In this document: piece by piece, positions 14,422-22,980 of the stretch
Layout of the letters: the number at the start of each line of letters is the position of its first letter
Numbering within the stretch: position 1 is the stretch's first letter
Assembly: GCA_964523735.1 (NCBI GenBank)
Contig: CAZFYZ010000022.1
Span: forward strand, 1-43,251
Direction of reading: 5' to 3'
From: CAZFYZ01 sp964523735
GTDB taxonomy: Bacteria > Armatimonadota > UBA5829
DNA: 43,251 bases
Position numbers and translations under genes: made by a program
The notes under the pieces: generated by a model
Database searches by the model: none
Seen by the model: only the letters and a program-made list of their open reading frames with translations
What the model was told of the DNA's origin: nothing

Positions 14422-16269
14422 CTATTCTGCTTTGAACTCCGCGTCTATGACGCCTTCGTCTTCCTCCGCGGGCGGGGCCTCGGGTCCGGGCTCCTGAGTG
14501 TAAGCTTGCTGCTCAGCACCCGGCTGGGCCTGGCCTGTCTGCCCGTAGAGAATCTGCGCAAGCTTGTAAGTCTGCTGCTCGAGCGCTTCGGATGCGGTCT
14601 TGATCCGCTCCGTGTCGTTCGCCTCAACCGCGCTCTTGAGCTCGGTGATCGCGCTTTCGACAGCCAGTTTGTCATCCGAGGGAACCTTGTCACCAAGGTC
14701 CTTGATCATCTTCTCGGTCTGATAGATAAGCTGCTCAGCCTTGTTCTTGGCCTCGGCAGCTTCCCTCATCCGGCGGTCTTCCTCAGCGTGCGTGTCGGCA
14801 TCGCGCATCATCTTGTCGATCTCGTCCTTGGAAAGTCTGGTTGAGCCAGTGATCGTGATCGACTGCTGCTTGCCGGTCGCATTGTCCTTGGCTGAGACAT
14901 TGACGATGCCATTCGCGTCCAGGTCGAACGTGACCTCGATCTGAGGCACGCCCCTGGGAGCCGGCGGAATACCGGTCAGGTGGAACTTGCCGAGGCTGTG
15001 GTTGTGCACTGCCATCTCGGCCTCGCCCTGGAGGACGTTGATCTCCACTTCAGTCTGGCCGTCCGCCGCTGTCGTGTAAGTCTTAGACTTGCGGGTCGGG
15101 ATCGTGGTGTTGCGCTCGATTAGCTTGTCCGTGATCCCGCCCAGGGTTTCCACACCCAGCGTCAGAGGGGTCACGTCCAGGAGCACAACGTCCCTGACCT
15201 CGCCACCGAGCACGCCCGCCTGGATTGCGGCGCCTACGGCAACAACCTCGTCGGGGTTGACGCTCTTGTTGGGCTCTTTACCGCCGGCCAGCCGCTTCAC
15301 AAGCTCCTGCACCATAGGCATACGCGTCGCGCCACCAACAAGGATGATCTCGTCGATATCGCTCTCGTTGATCTTCGCATCCGTTATCGCCCGCTTGAAC
15401 GGCTGCACGCAGCGCTCAAGGAGGTCATTCGTAAGCTCCTCGAATTTGGCGCGGGTGAGGTTCATATCAAGGTGCTTCGGTCCGGAGGCATCAGCCGTGA
15501 TATAGGGCAGGTTGATGTTCGTCTGCACCATAGATGACAGCTCGATCTTGGCCTTCTCAGCGGCCTCGCGAACACGCTGCAGGGCCTGACGATCCGTCTT
15601 CAGGTCGATGCCCTGGCTGGCCTTGAACTCGTTGCAGATGTAGTCGACAACCCGCTGATCCCAGTCATCTCCACCAAGCTGGGTATCGCCGGAGGTCGAT
15701 TTGACCTCAAAGACGCCTTCGCCCACTTCGAGAAGCGACACGTCGAAGGTGCCGCCACCCAGGTCCCAGACGAGGATCGTTTCATTGCCCTTCTTGTCGA
15801 GACCATACGCTAGCGCCGCTGCCGTCGGCTCGTTGATGATTCGAAGAACCTTGAGCCCGGCAACCTCGCCGGCGTGCTTTGTCGCTGTGCGCTGCATATC
15901 GTTGAAATACGCGGGCACCGTGATCACTGCCTGTGTGACCTGCTCCCCCAGATAGGCCTCCGCGTCCGCCTTAAGCTTCTGGAGGACCATCGCCGAGATC
16001 TCCTCGGGGGTATAGGTCTTGTCCTCGATCTTCACCTTGTGATCGGTCCCCATCTCGCGCTTGATCGAGGAGATCGTATGCTCGGGGTTGAGAATCGCCT
16101 GCCTCTTGGCAGTGACGCCCACAAGCCTCTCACCAGTTTTCGAAAACCCGACCACAGACGGTGTCGTGCGGCTGCCTTCGGCGTTTGGGATGACGACGGG
16201 TTCGCCGCCCTCCATAACCGCCACAACGCTGTTTGTGGTTCCAAGGTCGATTCCTACAGTCTTAGCCAC
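14422..16269 (-). CDS. dnaK: Chaperone DnaK (Hsp70)
   Basis: 615 residues, standard DnaK size. The ATPase domain (1-370) begins VGIDLGTTNSVVAVMEGG and contains VWDLGGGTFDVSLLEVG and ILVGGATRMPMVQELV. The substrate domain includes DVTPLTLGVETLGG and the C-terminal lid with coiled helices; the end is acidic and Gln/Pro-rich. It folds proteins with ATP and with DnaJ as partner. It is the first gene of the operon and is read from the HAIR-overlapping promoter just upstream. No grpE is present in the operon; its nucleotide exchange factor must be encoded elsewhere. Confidence 0.98.
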   Translation of the reverse strand: MAKTVGIDLGTTNSVVAVMEGGEPVVIPNAEGSRTTPSVVGFSKTGERLVGVTAKRQAILNPEHTISSIKREMGTDHKVKIEDKTYTPEEISAMVLQKLKADAEAYLGEQVTQAVITVPAYFNDMQRTATKHAGEVAGLKVLRIINEPTAAALAYGLDKKGNETILVWDLGGGTFDVSLLEVGEGVFEVKSTSGDTQLGGDDWDQRVVDYICNEFKASQGIDLKTDRQALQRVREAAEKAKIELSSMVQTNINLPYITADASGPKHLDMNLTRAKFEELTNDLLERCVQPFKRAITDAKINESDIDEIILVGGATRMPMVQELVKRLAGGKEPNKSVNPDEVVAVGAAIQAGVLGGEVRDVVLLDVTPLTLGVETLGGITDKLIERNTTIPTRKSKTYTTAADGQTEVEINVLQGEAEMAVHNHSLGKFHLTGIPPAPRGVPQIEVTFDLDANGIVNVSAKDNATGKQQSITITGSTRLSKDEIDKMMRDADTHAEEDRRMREAAEAKNKAEQLIYQTEKMIKDLGDKVPSDDKLAVESAITELKSAVEANDTERIKTASEALEQQTYKLAQILYGQTGQAQPGAEQQAYTQEPGPEAPPAEEDEGVIDAEFKAE

Positions 16270-16367
16270 TTGGGTTCACCTCCGCTAGTGTGTGGATACC
16301 CTATCCTGATGCCGGTCTAAACAACCATTTGAGCATCGGTTTATACTGGTCATACCCTTGCTGCTAT

Positions 16368-16397
16368 AGTATATGACTTGACTGCATGATTGTCAAG
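16368..16397 (-). promoter_or_regulatory. dnaK operon promoter with HAIR-type HspR operator
   Basis: On the minus strand TTGACA (16391-16396) and TATACT (16368-16373) are separated by exactly 17 bases, a consensus sigma70 promoter. The -35 lies within CTTGA-N11-TCAAG (16377-16397), which has the half-site spacing of the HAIR element bound by HspR (CTTGAGT-N7-ACTCAAG), though the inner bases are C/G instead of GT/AC. HspR is encoded by the last gene of this operon. Confidence 0.8.
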
Positions 16398-16685
16398 TGT
16401 CTTTTTCCATGTTTCTTGACGAACTTCCACAACAAGGGGCATCGTGAGAGTTCAGTCACGCAGGAACCCATGTGCCGCTAGTGCTGAGTAGTTCTGCAAG
16501 AACCATATCGAAGCACGTTGCCGGAGTTCCGGCCCCTCGATACGGCCGACAGACCGGGCCTACTCGGGACCTGCGGAGGAAGAGCATCCCCGCGAGACTG
16601 AACAGATACGGCATCGTTTGAGCTCTGGTTCGTCAGAGTCAGATGCAGTATAATCTATGAACACATCTACGGGATCAACTGACAC
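16398..16685. other. Divergent intergenic region; possible -10 at 16649
   Basis: No gene. TATAAT at 16649-16654 may be the -10 of the PAP2-glycosyltransferase gene (start 16686); the matching -35 is weak. Otherwise I see nothing specific. Confidence 0.45.
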
Positions 16686-18920
16686 ATGCACCAACTCGAC
16701 TGCCACCTCTTCAGATGCATCAATGGCGGACTCGCCTGCTCGCTGCTGGATCCCATCATGCTCCTTCTAAGCATCGTTGGGGCCGGCGTTGGGCACGCTG
16801 CGCTGTCTATTGGGATCATCTGGCTTGGCTGGCTGCGCCACTCAGTTGTGATCCGACGTGCGGGGTATGCCGCCGCGATCGCGTGTGCGGCGGCGGGGCT
16901 GGCTTCACCGATCTTCAAGATGCTCTTCAGCAGGCCCAGGCCACTGCTGGCGATCTACGACGTTCGGGTTGTGGGCGACCCTCTATTCACCAACAGCTTT
17001 CCGTCGGGGCACACCGCTACCGCATTCGCTGTGGCCATCGCCGCGACAGTGTTTCTGCCGAGGCTGCGCTGGGCGTGGCTCGCGTACGCCGCCATGATCG
17101 GGCTATCCAGGGTCTATGTCGGAGCACATTTTCCGTTCGATGTGGTCGGCGGCGCGCTGATAGGCTTGTGTGTCGGATGGCTGTCGGCGTGGATCCTTCG
17201 GAGCGGATCTTCGCCAACAGCCGAGCCTGACGGCGGAGAACCCTCGGGCAAGGTGGCGATTCGCGGTGAGGCTCGATCAGGCAGAGTGAGCGTGGCTCTG
17301 CTAGCACTAGCGCTGCTATGCATCTCTCTGTTCTTCTTCCGACTCGGTGCGATCCCACTGCTGGGGCTGGACGAGGCCATGTATGCCGAGGCTGCGCGGG
17401 AAATGGCGGCGGGCGGGAGTTGGATCGTGCCCCACTACAACGGTGAGCCATTCTTCGACAAACCCCCTCTCGGTTACTGGTTGATGGCGGCTTCGATAGA
17501 GGCCTTCGGCGCGAACTCACTAGCCGCCAGACTGCCTGCGGCACTAGCCGGGCTGGCGTTGGTCGGGCTAACGGCAGCCATCGGCAACAGGCTCTACGGT
17601 CGGACAGCCGGACTGCTCGCCGGGTTTGCCTTAGCCTCATGCATAATGAGTGTGGCCCTGGCACGGATGGCGATCCTGGACATGCTCTTCGCGCTGACGA
17701 TCACGGCGGCGCTAGGGCTGTTCCTGCTGGCTTATCTCGAACTCGTCCCCCGATCTGCGTACTGGGGATTCTGGGCGGCGACGGGGCTGTCTGTAATGGT
17801 CAAGGGACCGGCGGGTGCTGTGCTGATATTGGCGACGGTATCAGCATTTGGGCTGATCAGGCGACGACCGGGGTGGGTGAGGCACATGATGCCTGTCCCC
17901 GGGCTCTTGATCTTGCTTGCTGTCACACTGCCCTGGTACCTGGCTGTCCAGCACGAGACGGGCGGAGCGTTCCTGAGGGAGTTCGTGTTCCACCAGAACC
18001 TCGACAGAGCGATGGGCAAGGACTTCCACCACAACCTGCCGTTCTACTTCTACCTGCCAATCTACCTCGTCGGGTTCTTCCCCTGGAGCGTGCTTGTCCC
18101 CGTCGCATGGAGGCGGGCGATCAGGTCTGATGGGACGCGCAGCGTTGCAGCCGGCGTTTCTGACACTGAGAGTTCGGAGAACCCGTCTACAGCTAGACGC
18201 GGATCGGAGGCCGCGCTCTTTCTGGCTGTTTGGATCGCCGTGATCGGTATCATCTTCTCGGTCCTGCGCTCGAAGCTGCCCGCTTACATCTACCCCATCT
18301 TCCCCCCCTCAGCGCTGTTGATCGGCGGGCTCTTTGCGTGCGCGATCGCCAAACCAAAGGAGGTCAGCCTTGTGCGGCCTGTGACGATAGCATTCGTGCT
18401 ATCGGCGGTTCTTGGCGTGGCTCTTCTGTTCGGCCCGCGCCTTCTCCCCAGACCGATCCCCGGCCTGAATGCCGTGCTGCCGTTGATGGGGATAGCAATG
18501 GTGTTGGGTGGCGTCGGCGCCTTTGTGTATGCGCGGCTCAGACGCTATCGGGCGGCCTTTGCTGCACTGGCAGCTGGAATGGCAGCGTTTACCATGATAG
18601 CCACAAGTATTGGTCTGCCGATCGTCTCGCGAGCCAACGGTGACCCCGCGGTTACCCTGGCCGGGATCGTTCGTGACCACGCCGAACCCGGCGTTGCCGT
18701 GGTCGGTTACCAGGTATCCACTTCCATCCCTTCACTGCCGTTCTATGCAGGTAGGCCGATCACCTTCGACAAAGACGCGGCGCTGATAAGACGCATGGTT
18801 AGGTCAGGCGGAAAGTACATCCTGATCGCTCGTGAGGATCGGCGTGAGGGGCTTCCGAAGGGCTGGAGGCCATTCAAGAAGGTAGACAGGTACTTAATCT
18901 TCAGGTTGCCTCGTAAGTAG
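16686..18920 (+). CDS. Fusion: PAP2 phosphatase plus ArnT/GT39-like glycosyltransferase
   Basis: 744 residues, membrane protein. Residues 1-180 are a PAP2 lipid phosphatase with all three motifs: K78-x6-R85P86, P106SGH109 and S141R142-x5-H148-x3-D152. Residues about 205-744 are a PMT/ArnT-type GT-C glycosyltransferase: a first extracytoplasmic loop LLGLDEAMYAEAARE (Asp229-Glu230), then FDKPPLGYW, many transmembrane helices and a C-terminal soluble part. GT39/ArnT enzymes use polyprenyl-phosphate sugars, and PAP2 enzymes dephosphorylate polyprenyl pyrophosphate or other lipids, so the fusion would couple lipid-carrier recycling with sugar transfer at the outer face of the membrane. That coupling is inference. 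It is uninterrupted, with no sign of frame error. Confidence 0.9.
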   Translation: MHQLDCHLFRCINGGLACSLLDPIMLLLSIVGAGVGHAALSIGIIWLGWLRHSVVIRRAGYAAAIACAAAGLASPIFKMLFSRPRPLLAIYDVRVVGDPLFTNSFPSGHTATAFAVAIAATVFLPRLRWAWLAYAAMIGLSRVYVGAHFPFDVVGGALIGLCVGWLSAWILRSGSSPTAEPDGGEPSGKVAIRGEARSGRVSVALLALALLCISLFFFRLGAIPLLGLDEAMYAEAAREMAAGGSWIVPHYNGEPFFDKPPLGYWLMAASIEAFGANSLAARLPAALAGLALVGLTAAIGNRLYGRTAGLLAGFALASCIMSVALARMAILDMLFALTITAALGLFLLAYLELVPRSAYWGFWAATGLSVMVKGPAGAVLILATVSAFGLIRRRPGWVRHMMPVPGLLILLAVTLPWYLAVQHETGGAFLREFVFHQNLDRAMGKDFHHNLPFYFYLPIYLVGFFPWSVLVPVAWRRAIRSDGTRSVAAGVSDTESSENPSTARRGSEAALFLAVWIAVIGIIFSVLRSKLPAYIYPIFPPSALLIGGLFACAIAKPKEVSLVRPVTIAFVLSAVLGVALLFGPRLLPRPIPGLNAVLPLMGIAMVLGGVGAFVYARLRRYRAAFAALAAGMAAFTMIATSIGLPIVSRANGDPAVTLAGIVRDHAEPGVAVVGYQVSTSIPSLPFYAGRPITFDKDAALIRRMVRSGGKYILIAREDRREGLPKGWRPFKKVDRYLIFRLPRK

Positions 18921-18965
18921 CTTCCCCACTTCATCGCTGCGGGGTCACCGCGTGTGATGGCGAGT

Positions 18966-19000
18966 AGTGGATGGCCCGTACGAGCTACTAGCCATCCGCT
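18966..19000. terminator. Hairpin between convergent genes
   Basis: AGTGGATGGC at 18966-18975 pairs with GCCATCCGCT at 18991-19000 (one G-U pair). It lies between the fusion gene and fabZ, whose stop is at its right edge. There is no strong T-run on either side. Confidence 0.5.
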
Positions 19001-19335
19001 AGTAATCCACCAACGCGCAGGTGAGGTCGCCCTCGCAGACGATATCGCCCTCTACGCGTGATTCGCACCGCATCTTCCAGATTCCGCGCCGCGCCGTGAT
19101 GAGGTCAACTGTGGTCCTGACCTGATCTCCTGGAACAGCCGGCCGACGGAACCTGACGCCATCGATCGCCGCGAAATAGGCGAGCTTTCCCTTAGACTCC
19201 GGGCGAAGCATCAGCAGATAGCAGCCGACCTGGGCCATGTGCTCGACCAGGAGCGCACCCGGGAATATGGCCTGCCCAGGCAGATGCCCCTGCAGGATCT
19301 TCTCGTTAGCCGTTATGTTCTTGATTATCATCCCA
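18999..19335 (-). pseudogene. fabZ: FabZ-type 3-hydroxyacyl-ACP dehydratase, C-terminal part
   Basis: Hot-dog-fold dehydratase of fatty-acid synthesis, from GMIIKNITANEKILQGHLPG onward. The catalytic His of QGHLPG and Glu of LLVEHMAQ are present, as is the normal C-terminal half. The N-terminal part of the gene is separate, at 19479-19538. An AT-rich tract and an N gap lie in between. About 13 residues that normally join the two parts (after PFLLV and before the GMIIKN segment) are missing from the visible sequence. The enzyme removes water from 3-hydroxyacyl-ACP. Whether the gene is really broken or only badly assembled cannot be told. Confidence 0.8.
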
Positions 19336-19478
19336 CTCCACCTTAATTCCATATTGTTTTTCTACTTCTCGTTCTATATTTTTTAACATAATCTTTTCTA
19401 AATCTGTTGCTTTGGGGAAATTGCTTATCGCATACCAGTAAAGTGATTGATTTTCTGTAAACCCTGCTNNNNNNNNNN
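19336..19478. other. AT-rich tract and assembly gap inside fabZ
   Basis: Bases 19336-19468 are only about one third G+C by eye, against about 60% around them, and are followed by ten N (19469-19478). On the minus strand the tract is open and gives a lysine/glutamate-rich peptide (including LYWYAISNFPKA and EREVEKQYGIKVEW) that does not belong to FabZ. The tract is either an inserted foreign element running into the gap or a chimeric contig end. Confidence 0.75.
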
Positions 19479-19538
19479 AACAAGCAGGAACGGATAGCGG
19501 TGCGGGATGGTATCTCGTATTTGTTCTATGTCAATCAT
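19479..19538 (-). pseudogene. fabZ: FabZ, N-terminal 20 codons
   Basis: Read on the minus strand from ATG 19538, this encodes 20 residues ending IPHRYPFLLV, the conserved N-terminus of FabZ. AGGAG precedes the ATG. The reading frame stops at the gap. It begins 15 bases after the GH116 gene ends, so fabZ follows that gene in the minus-strand transcript. Confidence 0.88.
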
Positions 19539-19552
19539 GGCTGCTCCTGTCA

Positions 19553-22057
19553 TCACCAGGCGATCTTGATCACCAGGGCCTCGTTCTCCCTGACTGTGGC
19601 TCCTGAGCCGAGATCGATCCGCAGCGAGCCATCCACATCAGCGAACGTGGATTTGACCATCTCTCCGGACTTCTCAACGCTTACACTATTCAACTTCGCA
19701 CCCGCCCGGACCTGCAAGACGATGGTCTTTGCGGACAATCGCCCGTGGCGGACCTCGATGCGGTTGGTTTGAGCACCTGTCTTCTGGTGCTGAGTGAAGA
19801 GCCCGTAGCCCTCGGCGGCCGTGAAGAACGAGACGTGGTCCTCGGGCCTCCACACTGGCTTGAACCCGATCACACCCGCCGGGCCGTCATATACGAATCC
19901 CTGGCAAGCCAAGAGCAGCGACCAGACGCTCATCGCCCGGGCGTAGAACTTGCCACATTCGTCGTCACCGAAGGGGTTGCCGCTGTAGCCCCACGACGCC
20001 GTATCGCCACCGGTCAAGCCGGTACGCAGGCGGCCATCGTAACGGTCGTACACAGCCCGGGCGGTCTTGAGGCCGTCCTCGAGCATGCCCATCTGAATCA
20101 TCGCCGCGGCAGCCGAGTACTCGAACCCGGTCATTACCTCGTCGCCGTAGAGTATCTGGTGCTCGGCAGCCGGTCTCCCGCCCTTGGGCCAGGTGATCAT
20201 CTGCGTGCCCGCGTCCTCGTCCGCAACGAACTTGCGCGGGGTCTGGGCAACGCCCTGGAAGCTCGAGCGGAAGTTGTGCTTACGAATCGCTCCGAGCGCC
20301 GACCGGACGTGCGCCGGAGGATACAAGTCGCCAAGATCGAGCTGGTGGGCCCACCACTGCCCAAGGACCTGATCTATGTGACAGCCCATGTTATAGTCTT
20401 TGCGCGGCTCAGGGTCGGGGATCTGGACGTAGTACTCGCCGTTGAAGAGGGCCGCGTCCTGTCTGGCCGAACCGGACTCTCGTATTCGCCTGCAGCGCGC
20501 GGCGCAGATGGGGTCATTCTGCAGCATTGCCATCTTCTCCGTCGCAGCAAGTGCGGCCAGGTAGAGACTGCCCAGCCACGAGGAACTGCCTCCCAAGGCA
20601 GAATCCAGCGTGTTATACTGCTCCCCCGCAAGAACACCGTCCTCGTCCACATCCCAGGTCGAGATCAGGTAATCCATCGCCAGTTTGACCCGAGGCCAAT
20701 GCTGATCCAGCCACGAACGGTCGGGGCTCAGAAGGTGTTCTCGATATGCCCCCAGGATGGTGCCGCACTGGCCGTCGAACACTGGCATCATGTCGGGCGC
20801 CTGTCGGTGTTGGATGGCGCCGCTGGGAAGCTGGTGGTCGAGCTCCTGCTCACGCATCAGCCGGCCGATCGCTGGGTAGAGACGGGCGTGGCTCTGGGCG
20901 TAGTGCCAGACGTGGTTGCAGTTGCCGAGGCAGCACCCGGAAGCGTTTCCGCAGCCCTCCCATCCCCCGAAGTAGCCGTTTTTCGCCCAGAAGCAAGTGC
21001 GAGTACGCAGGATCGCGAGCTGCGAAGTCACACGATCCAGCAGCCAGTGAGGCAGATTCGACTCATAGAGAGTATCGTGATAGAGCCTGGTCCGACTGGT
21101 AAGTTCATCGAGACGACCCATGACTTCCTGAGCCACGTGGAGAGCGCTCGGCCACCAGTTGGTGTAGTTGTTGCCATCCGCGCCCCAGCCTTGCTCACGG
21201 TAATGGGCGTTCGGGAAGTACCAGGTCAGGACGAACTTCACCGTCCTCTGCTCACCCGGTCCAAGCTTCAGTGGAACTGCGAGTGCACCGTTCGTGGTTT
21301 CCCCGGGCGGAGAGGAACCGGCGTCGTCAGAACCCGATACCATGCCCGTGCGGCGGAACTCCTTCGCGAGTGCCCCGCAGTCCGACCAGCTGGGGTTGGC
21401 GGTTGCTGCGTCCGAGAGCGCAACGAGTGTCATATCGCCAAAGCCAGGTGCGTCCTCGGGCTGATCGGCGGTCATGTGCAGGGCCGTCGCGCCGGCGATC
21501 TTGACGAGGCGGGTCCGGTTGCCGCCGTAGCACGGATGCTTGCGGTCCTCGATGGGGGGCGACCCGGTGAAGCCCACCGCGTTCTGTTGCGACGCCAGCA
21601 GCGACACCTCAACCGCGTCCGGCCCTGGATTCTCCACCGTGAAGACGAAGATCGCGCACGGAATGGCCGAATCGTGGACATCGAAGGGGATCATTGGGCT
21701 GAATGCCTCGAGCGTGACCTTGACCGGCAGCGCAGGATCTTCGAAGTCGTACCAGGCAAAGGGATACTCACCCCTGAACGTCAGCCGCTTCATCGCCGGA
21801 AATGGCCCAAGCTGCTCAGTTTGAAGCGCCCTCAGAACAGGCTGGCCGCCATCCCGCCTGGCGCGGATCGCGAAGAAGCTGTCAGGCACAACAGCTTGCG
21901 TGTAGTTGTTGTGAATCTGCCAAATGGCAAGGCGCGCTTTGCCATCCATCTGGATGGAGCCTGCGCCGATCCCGCCGACGGGGATGCTGATTGCGCCTAA
22001 GTTCGCGCCGCTGTAGACGCGGGTGGCGCCACGATCGAACAGATCTCTAAGTGACAA
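19553..22057 (-). CDS. GH116-family glycoside hydrolase (glucosylceramidase/beta-glucosidase-like)
   Basis: 834 residues. The N-terminal beta domain begins YSGANLGAISIPVGGIGAGSIQMDGKA; the (alpha/alpha)6 catalytic region includes CCLGNCNHVWHYAQSHARLYP, a segment typical of GH116 (non-lysosomal glucosylceramidase family), plus WDVDEDGVLAGEQYNTLD and YSGNPFGDDECGKFYARAMSVWSLL. Members cleave beta-glucosides, xylosides or N-acetylglucosaminides. No clear signal peptide, so possibly cytoplasmic. The open frame reaches 22231, but homology starts at LSLRDLFDRG; TTG 22057 with AAAGGA upstream is the likely start. It lies 61 bases after the AraD-like gene and 15 bases before fabZ. Confidence 0.87.
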   Translation of the reverse strand: MSLRDLFDRGATRVYSGANLGAISIPVGGIGAGSIQMDGKARLAIWQIHNNYTQAVVPDSFFAIRARRDGGQPVLRALQTEQLGPFPAMKRLTFRGEYPFAWYDFEDPALPVKVTLEAFSPMIPFDVHDSAIPCAIFVFTVENPGPDAVEVSLLASQQNAVGFTGSPPIEDRKHPCYGGNRTRLVKIAGATALHMTADQPEDAPGFGDMTLVALSDAATANPSWSDCGALAKEFRRTGMVSGSDDAGSSPPGETTNGALAVPLKLGPGEQRTVKFVLTWYFPNAHYREQGWGADGNNYTNWWPSALHVAQEVMGRLDELTSRTRLYHDTLYESNLPHWLLDRVTSQLAILRTRTCFWAKNGYFGGWEGCGNASGCCLGNCNHVWHYAQSHARLYPAIGRLMREQELDHQLPSGAIQHRQAPDMMPVFDGQCGTILGAYREHLLSPDRSWLDQHWPRVKLAMDYLISTWDVDEDGVLAGEQYNTLDSALGGSSSWLGSLYLAALAATEKMAMLQNDPICAARCRRIRESGSARQDAALFNGEYYVQIPDPEPRKDYNMGCHIDQVLGQWWAHQLDLGDLYPPAHVRSALGAIRKHNFRSSFQGVAQTPRKFVADEDAGTQMITWPKGGRPAAEHQILYGDEVMTGFEYSAAAAMIQMGMLEDGLKTARAVYDRYDGRLRTGLTGGDTASWGYSGNPFGDDECGKFYARAMSVWSLLLACQGFVYDGPAGVIGFKPVWRPEDHVSFFTAAEGYGLFTQHQKTGAQTNRIEVRHGRLSAKTIVLQVRAGAKLNSVSVEKSGEMVKSTFADVDGSLRIDLGSGATVRENEALVIKIAW

Positions 22058-22118
22058 AGTCTCGGTCCTTTCGGGCAGGCAGTTGGCAGCAGCAGCGGGA
22101 AGCAGACAGGCCCCAACG

Positions 22119-22763
22119 TTACTTCTGCCCGTATCTCTCCTGATAGCGCTTGTAGCCTCGCCGTAGTTCTTCTTCGGGAATCGGCAGTGGTGTGCCCTTG
22201 AGCATCGCGAAGTGAACCGTCTTGGCGACATCCTCGCACATGATCGCGGCCTTGAGCGCCGACTTCACGTCCTCGCCGATGGTGAATACGCCGTGGTTCT
22301 GCAGGAGCACTGCGCGGCAAGTGCCGATGTGGTTCACGACCGCCTCCCCGATCTGCTCCTCGCCGATCTGGCAGTAGGGAGCACACGGGATGCCTTGGCC
22401 AAACTCATCTGCCATTGCGGTCAAGACTGCCGGTATAGGCATCCCGAGCGCGGCGAAACTTGTCGCGTAGTTGGAGTGCGTGTGAACGATGGCGTTGATA
22501 TGCGGCATGTGGCGGTAGATGTAGAGGTGGGTCAACGCATCGACTGAGGGCTTCATCTCGCCCTCGATCACGTTGCACTGCATGTCCACGATCATCATGG
22601 TCTCAGGCGTGAGGCCCTCGAATGCGACTCCGGAGGGTTTCACGACCGCATAACCGGTCTCAGGATCACGGCCGCTGACGTTTCCGCTGGTCGCCGTCAC
22701 AAGCCGCTCTCTAGGCAGAGCCTGATTAGCCTCGCAGACTGCTGTTCTCAGGTCAGACAGCAT
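22119..22763 (-). CDS. Class II aldolase/AraD-like protein (L-ribulose-5-phosphate 4-epimerase family)
   Basis: 214 residues from ATG 22763. The segment SGNVSGRDPETGYAVVKPSG and the zinc-binding His94 and His96 of IVHTHSNYATSFAALG are those of the AraD/FucA family, as is the late LLQNHGVFTIG. Length fits both AraD (about 230) and fuculose aldolase. L-ribulose-5-phosphate 4-epimerase is favoured by similarity, and araB on the same scaffold agrees. The open frame continues upstream to 22814, but MLSDLRTAVCEANQALP is the natural N-terminus. A promoter with a palindromic site lies just upstream. The GH116 gene follows, so a sugar released by that enzyme may enter this pathway. Confidence 0.83.
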   Translation of the reverse strand: MLSDLRTAVCEANQALPRERLVTATSGNVSGRDPETGYAVVKPSGVAFEGLTPETMMIVDMQCNVIEGEMKPSVDALTHLYIYRHMPHINAIVHTHSNYATSFAALGMPIPAVLTAMADEFGQGIPCAPYCQIGEEQIGEAVVNHIGTCRAVLLQNHGVFTIGEDVKSALKAAIMCEDVAKTVHFAMLKGTPLPIPEEELRRGYKRYQERYGQK

Positions 22764-22786
22764 CAAGCCTAATTGTTCCCCTCTCG

Positions 22787-22808
22787 CTTGCTTAAGCAAG
22801 AGTATACC
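22787..22808 (-). promoter_or_regulatory. Promoter -10 and palindromic site before the AraD-like gene
   Basis: On the minus strand TGGTATACT contains an extended -10 (TATACT is the complement of plus 22801-22806). Directly downstream is the perfect 14-bp palindrome CTTGCTTAAGCAAG (22787-22800), placed where a repressor would block initiation. No regulator is adjacent. Confidence 0.6.
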
Positions 22809-22980
22809 ACGCATCGAGCGTGGGCGCGAAAGGCGATGGGATCGCTATCGAGGCGTTCAGAGTTTCGGGATTATATCTGGGGCGTGGACTGGCTATCCTG
22901 ATCGACGTCCAGGCGTTCATGCAGTCAGGTTCGGGTGGACTAGAACCCTGCCTTCGGGCGGATCTGCAATCCTGCCCGGA

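Noticed and set aside
19336..19478. An intein or intron inside fabZ
   Set aside because: Only about 130 bases of the insert are visible, there is no intein C-terminal His-Asn before the downstream FabZ part, the insert frame does not match the FabZ frame, and a gap prevents any test.
19745..22000. A long plus-strand open frame (751 codons) opposite the GH116 gene
   Set aside because: It is the antisense shadow of a GC-rich gene; the minus-strand product is a clear GH116 enzyme and the plus product is low-complexity with no family resemblance.
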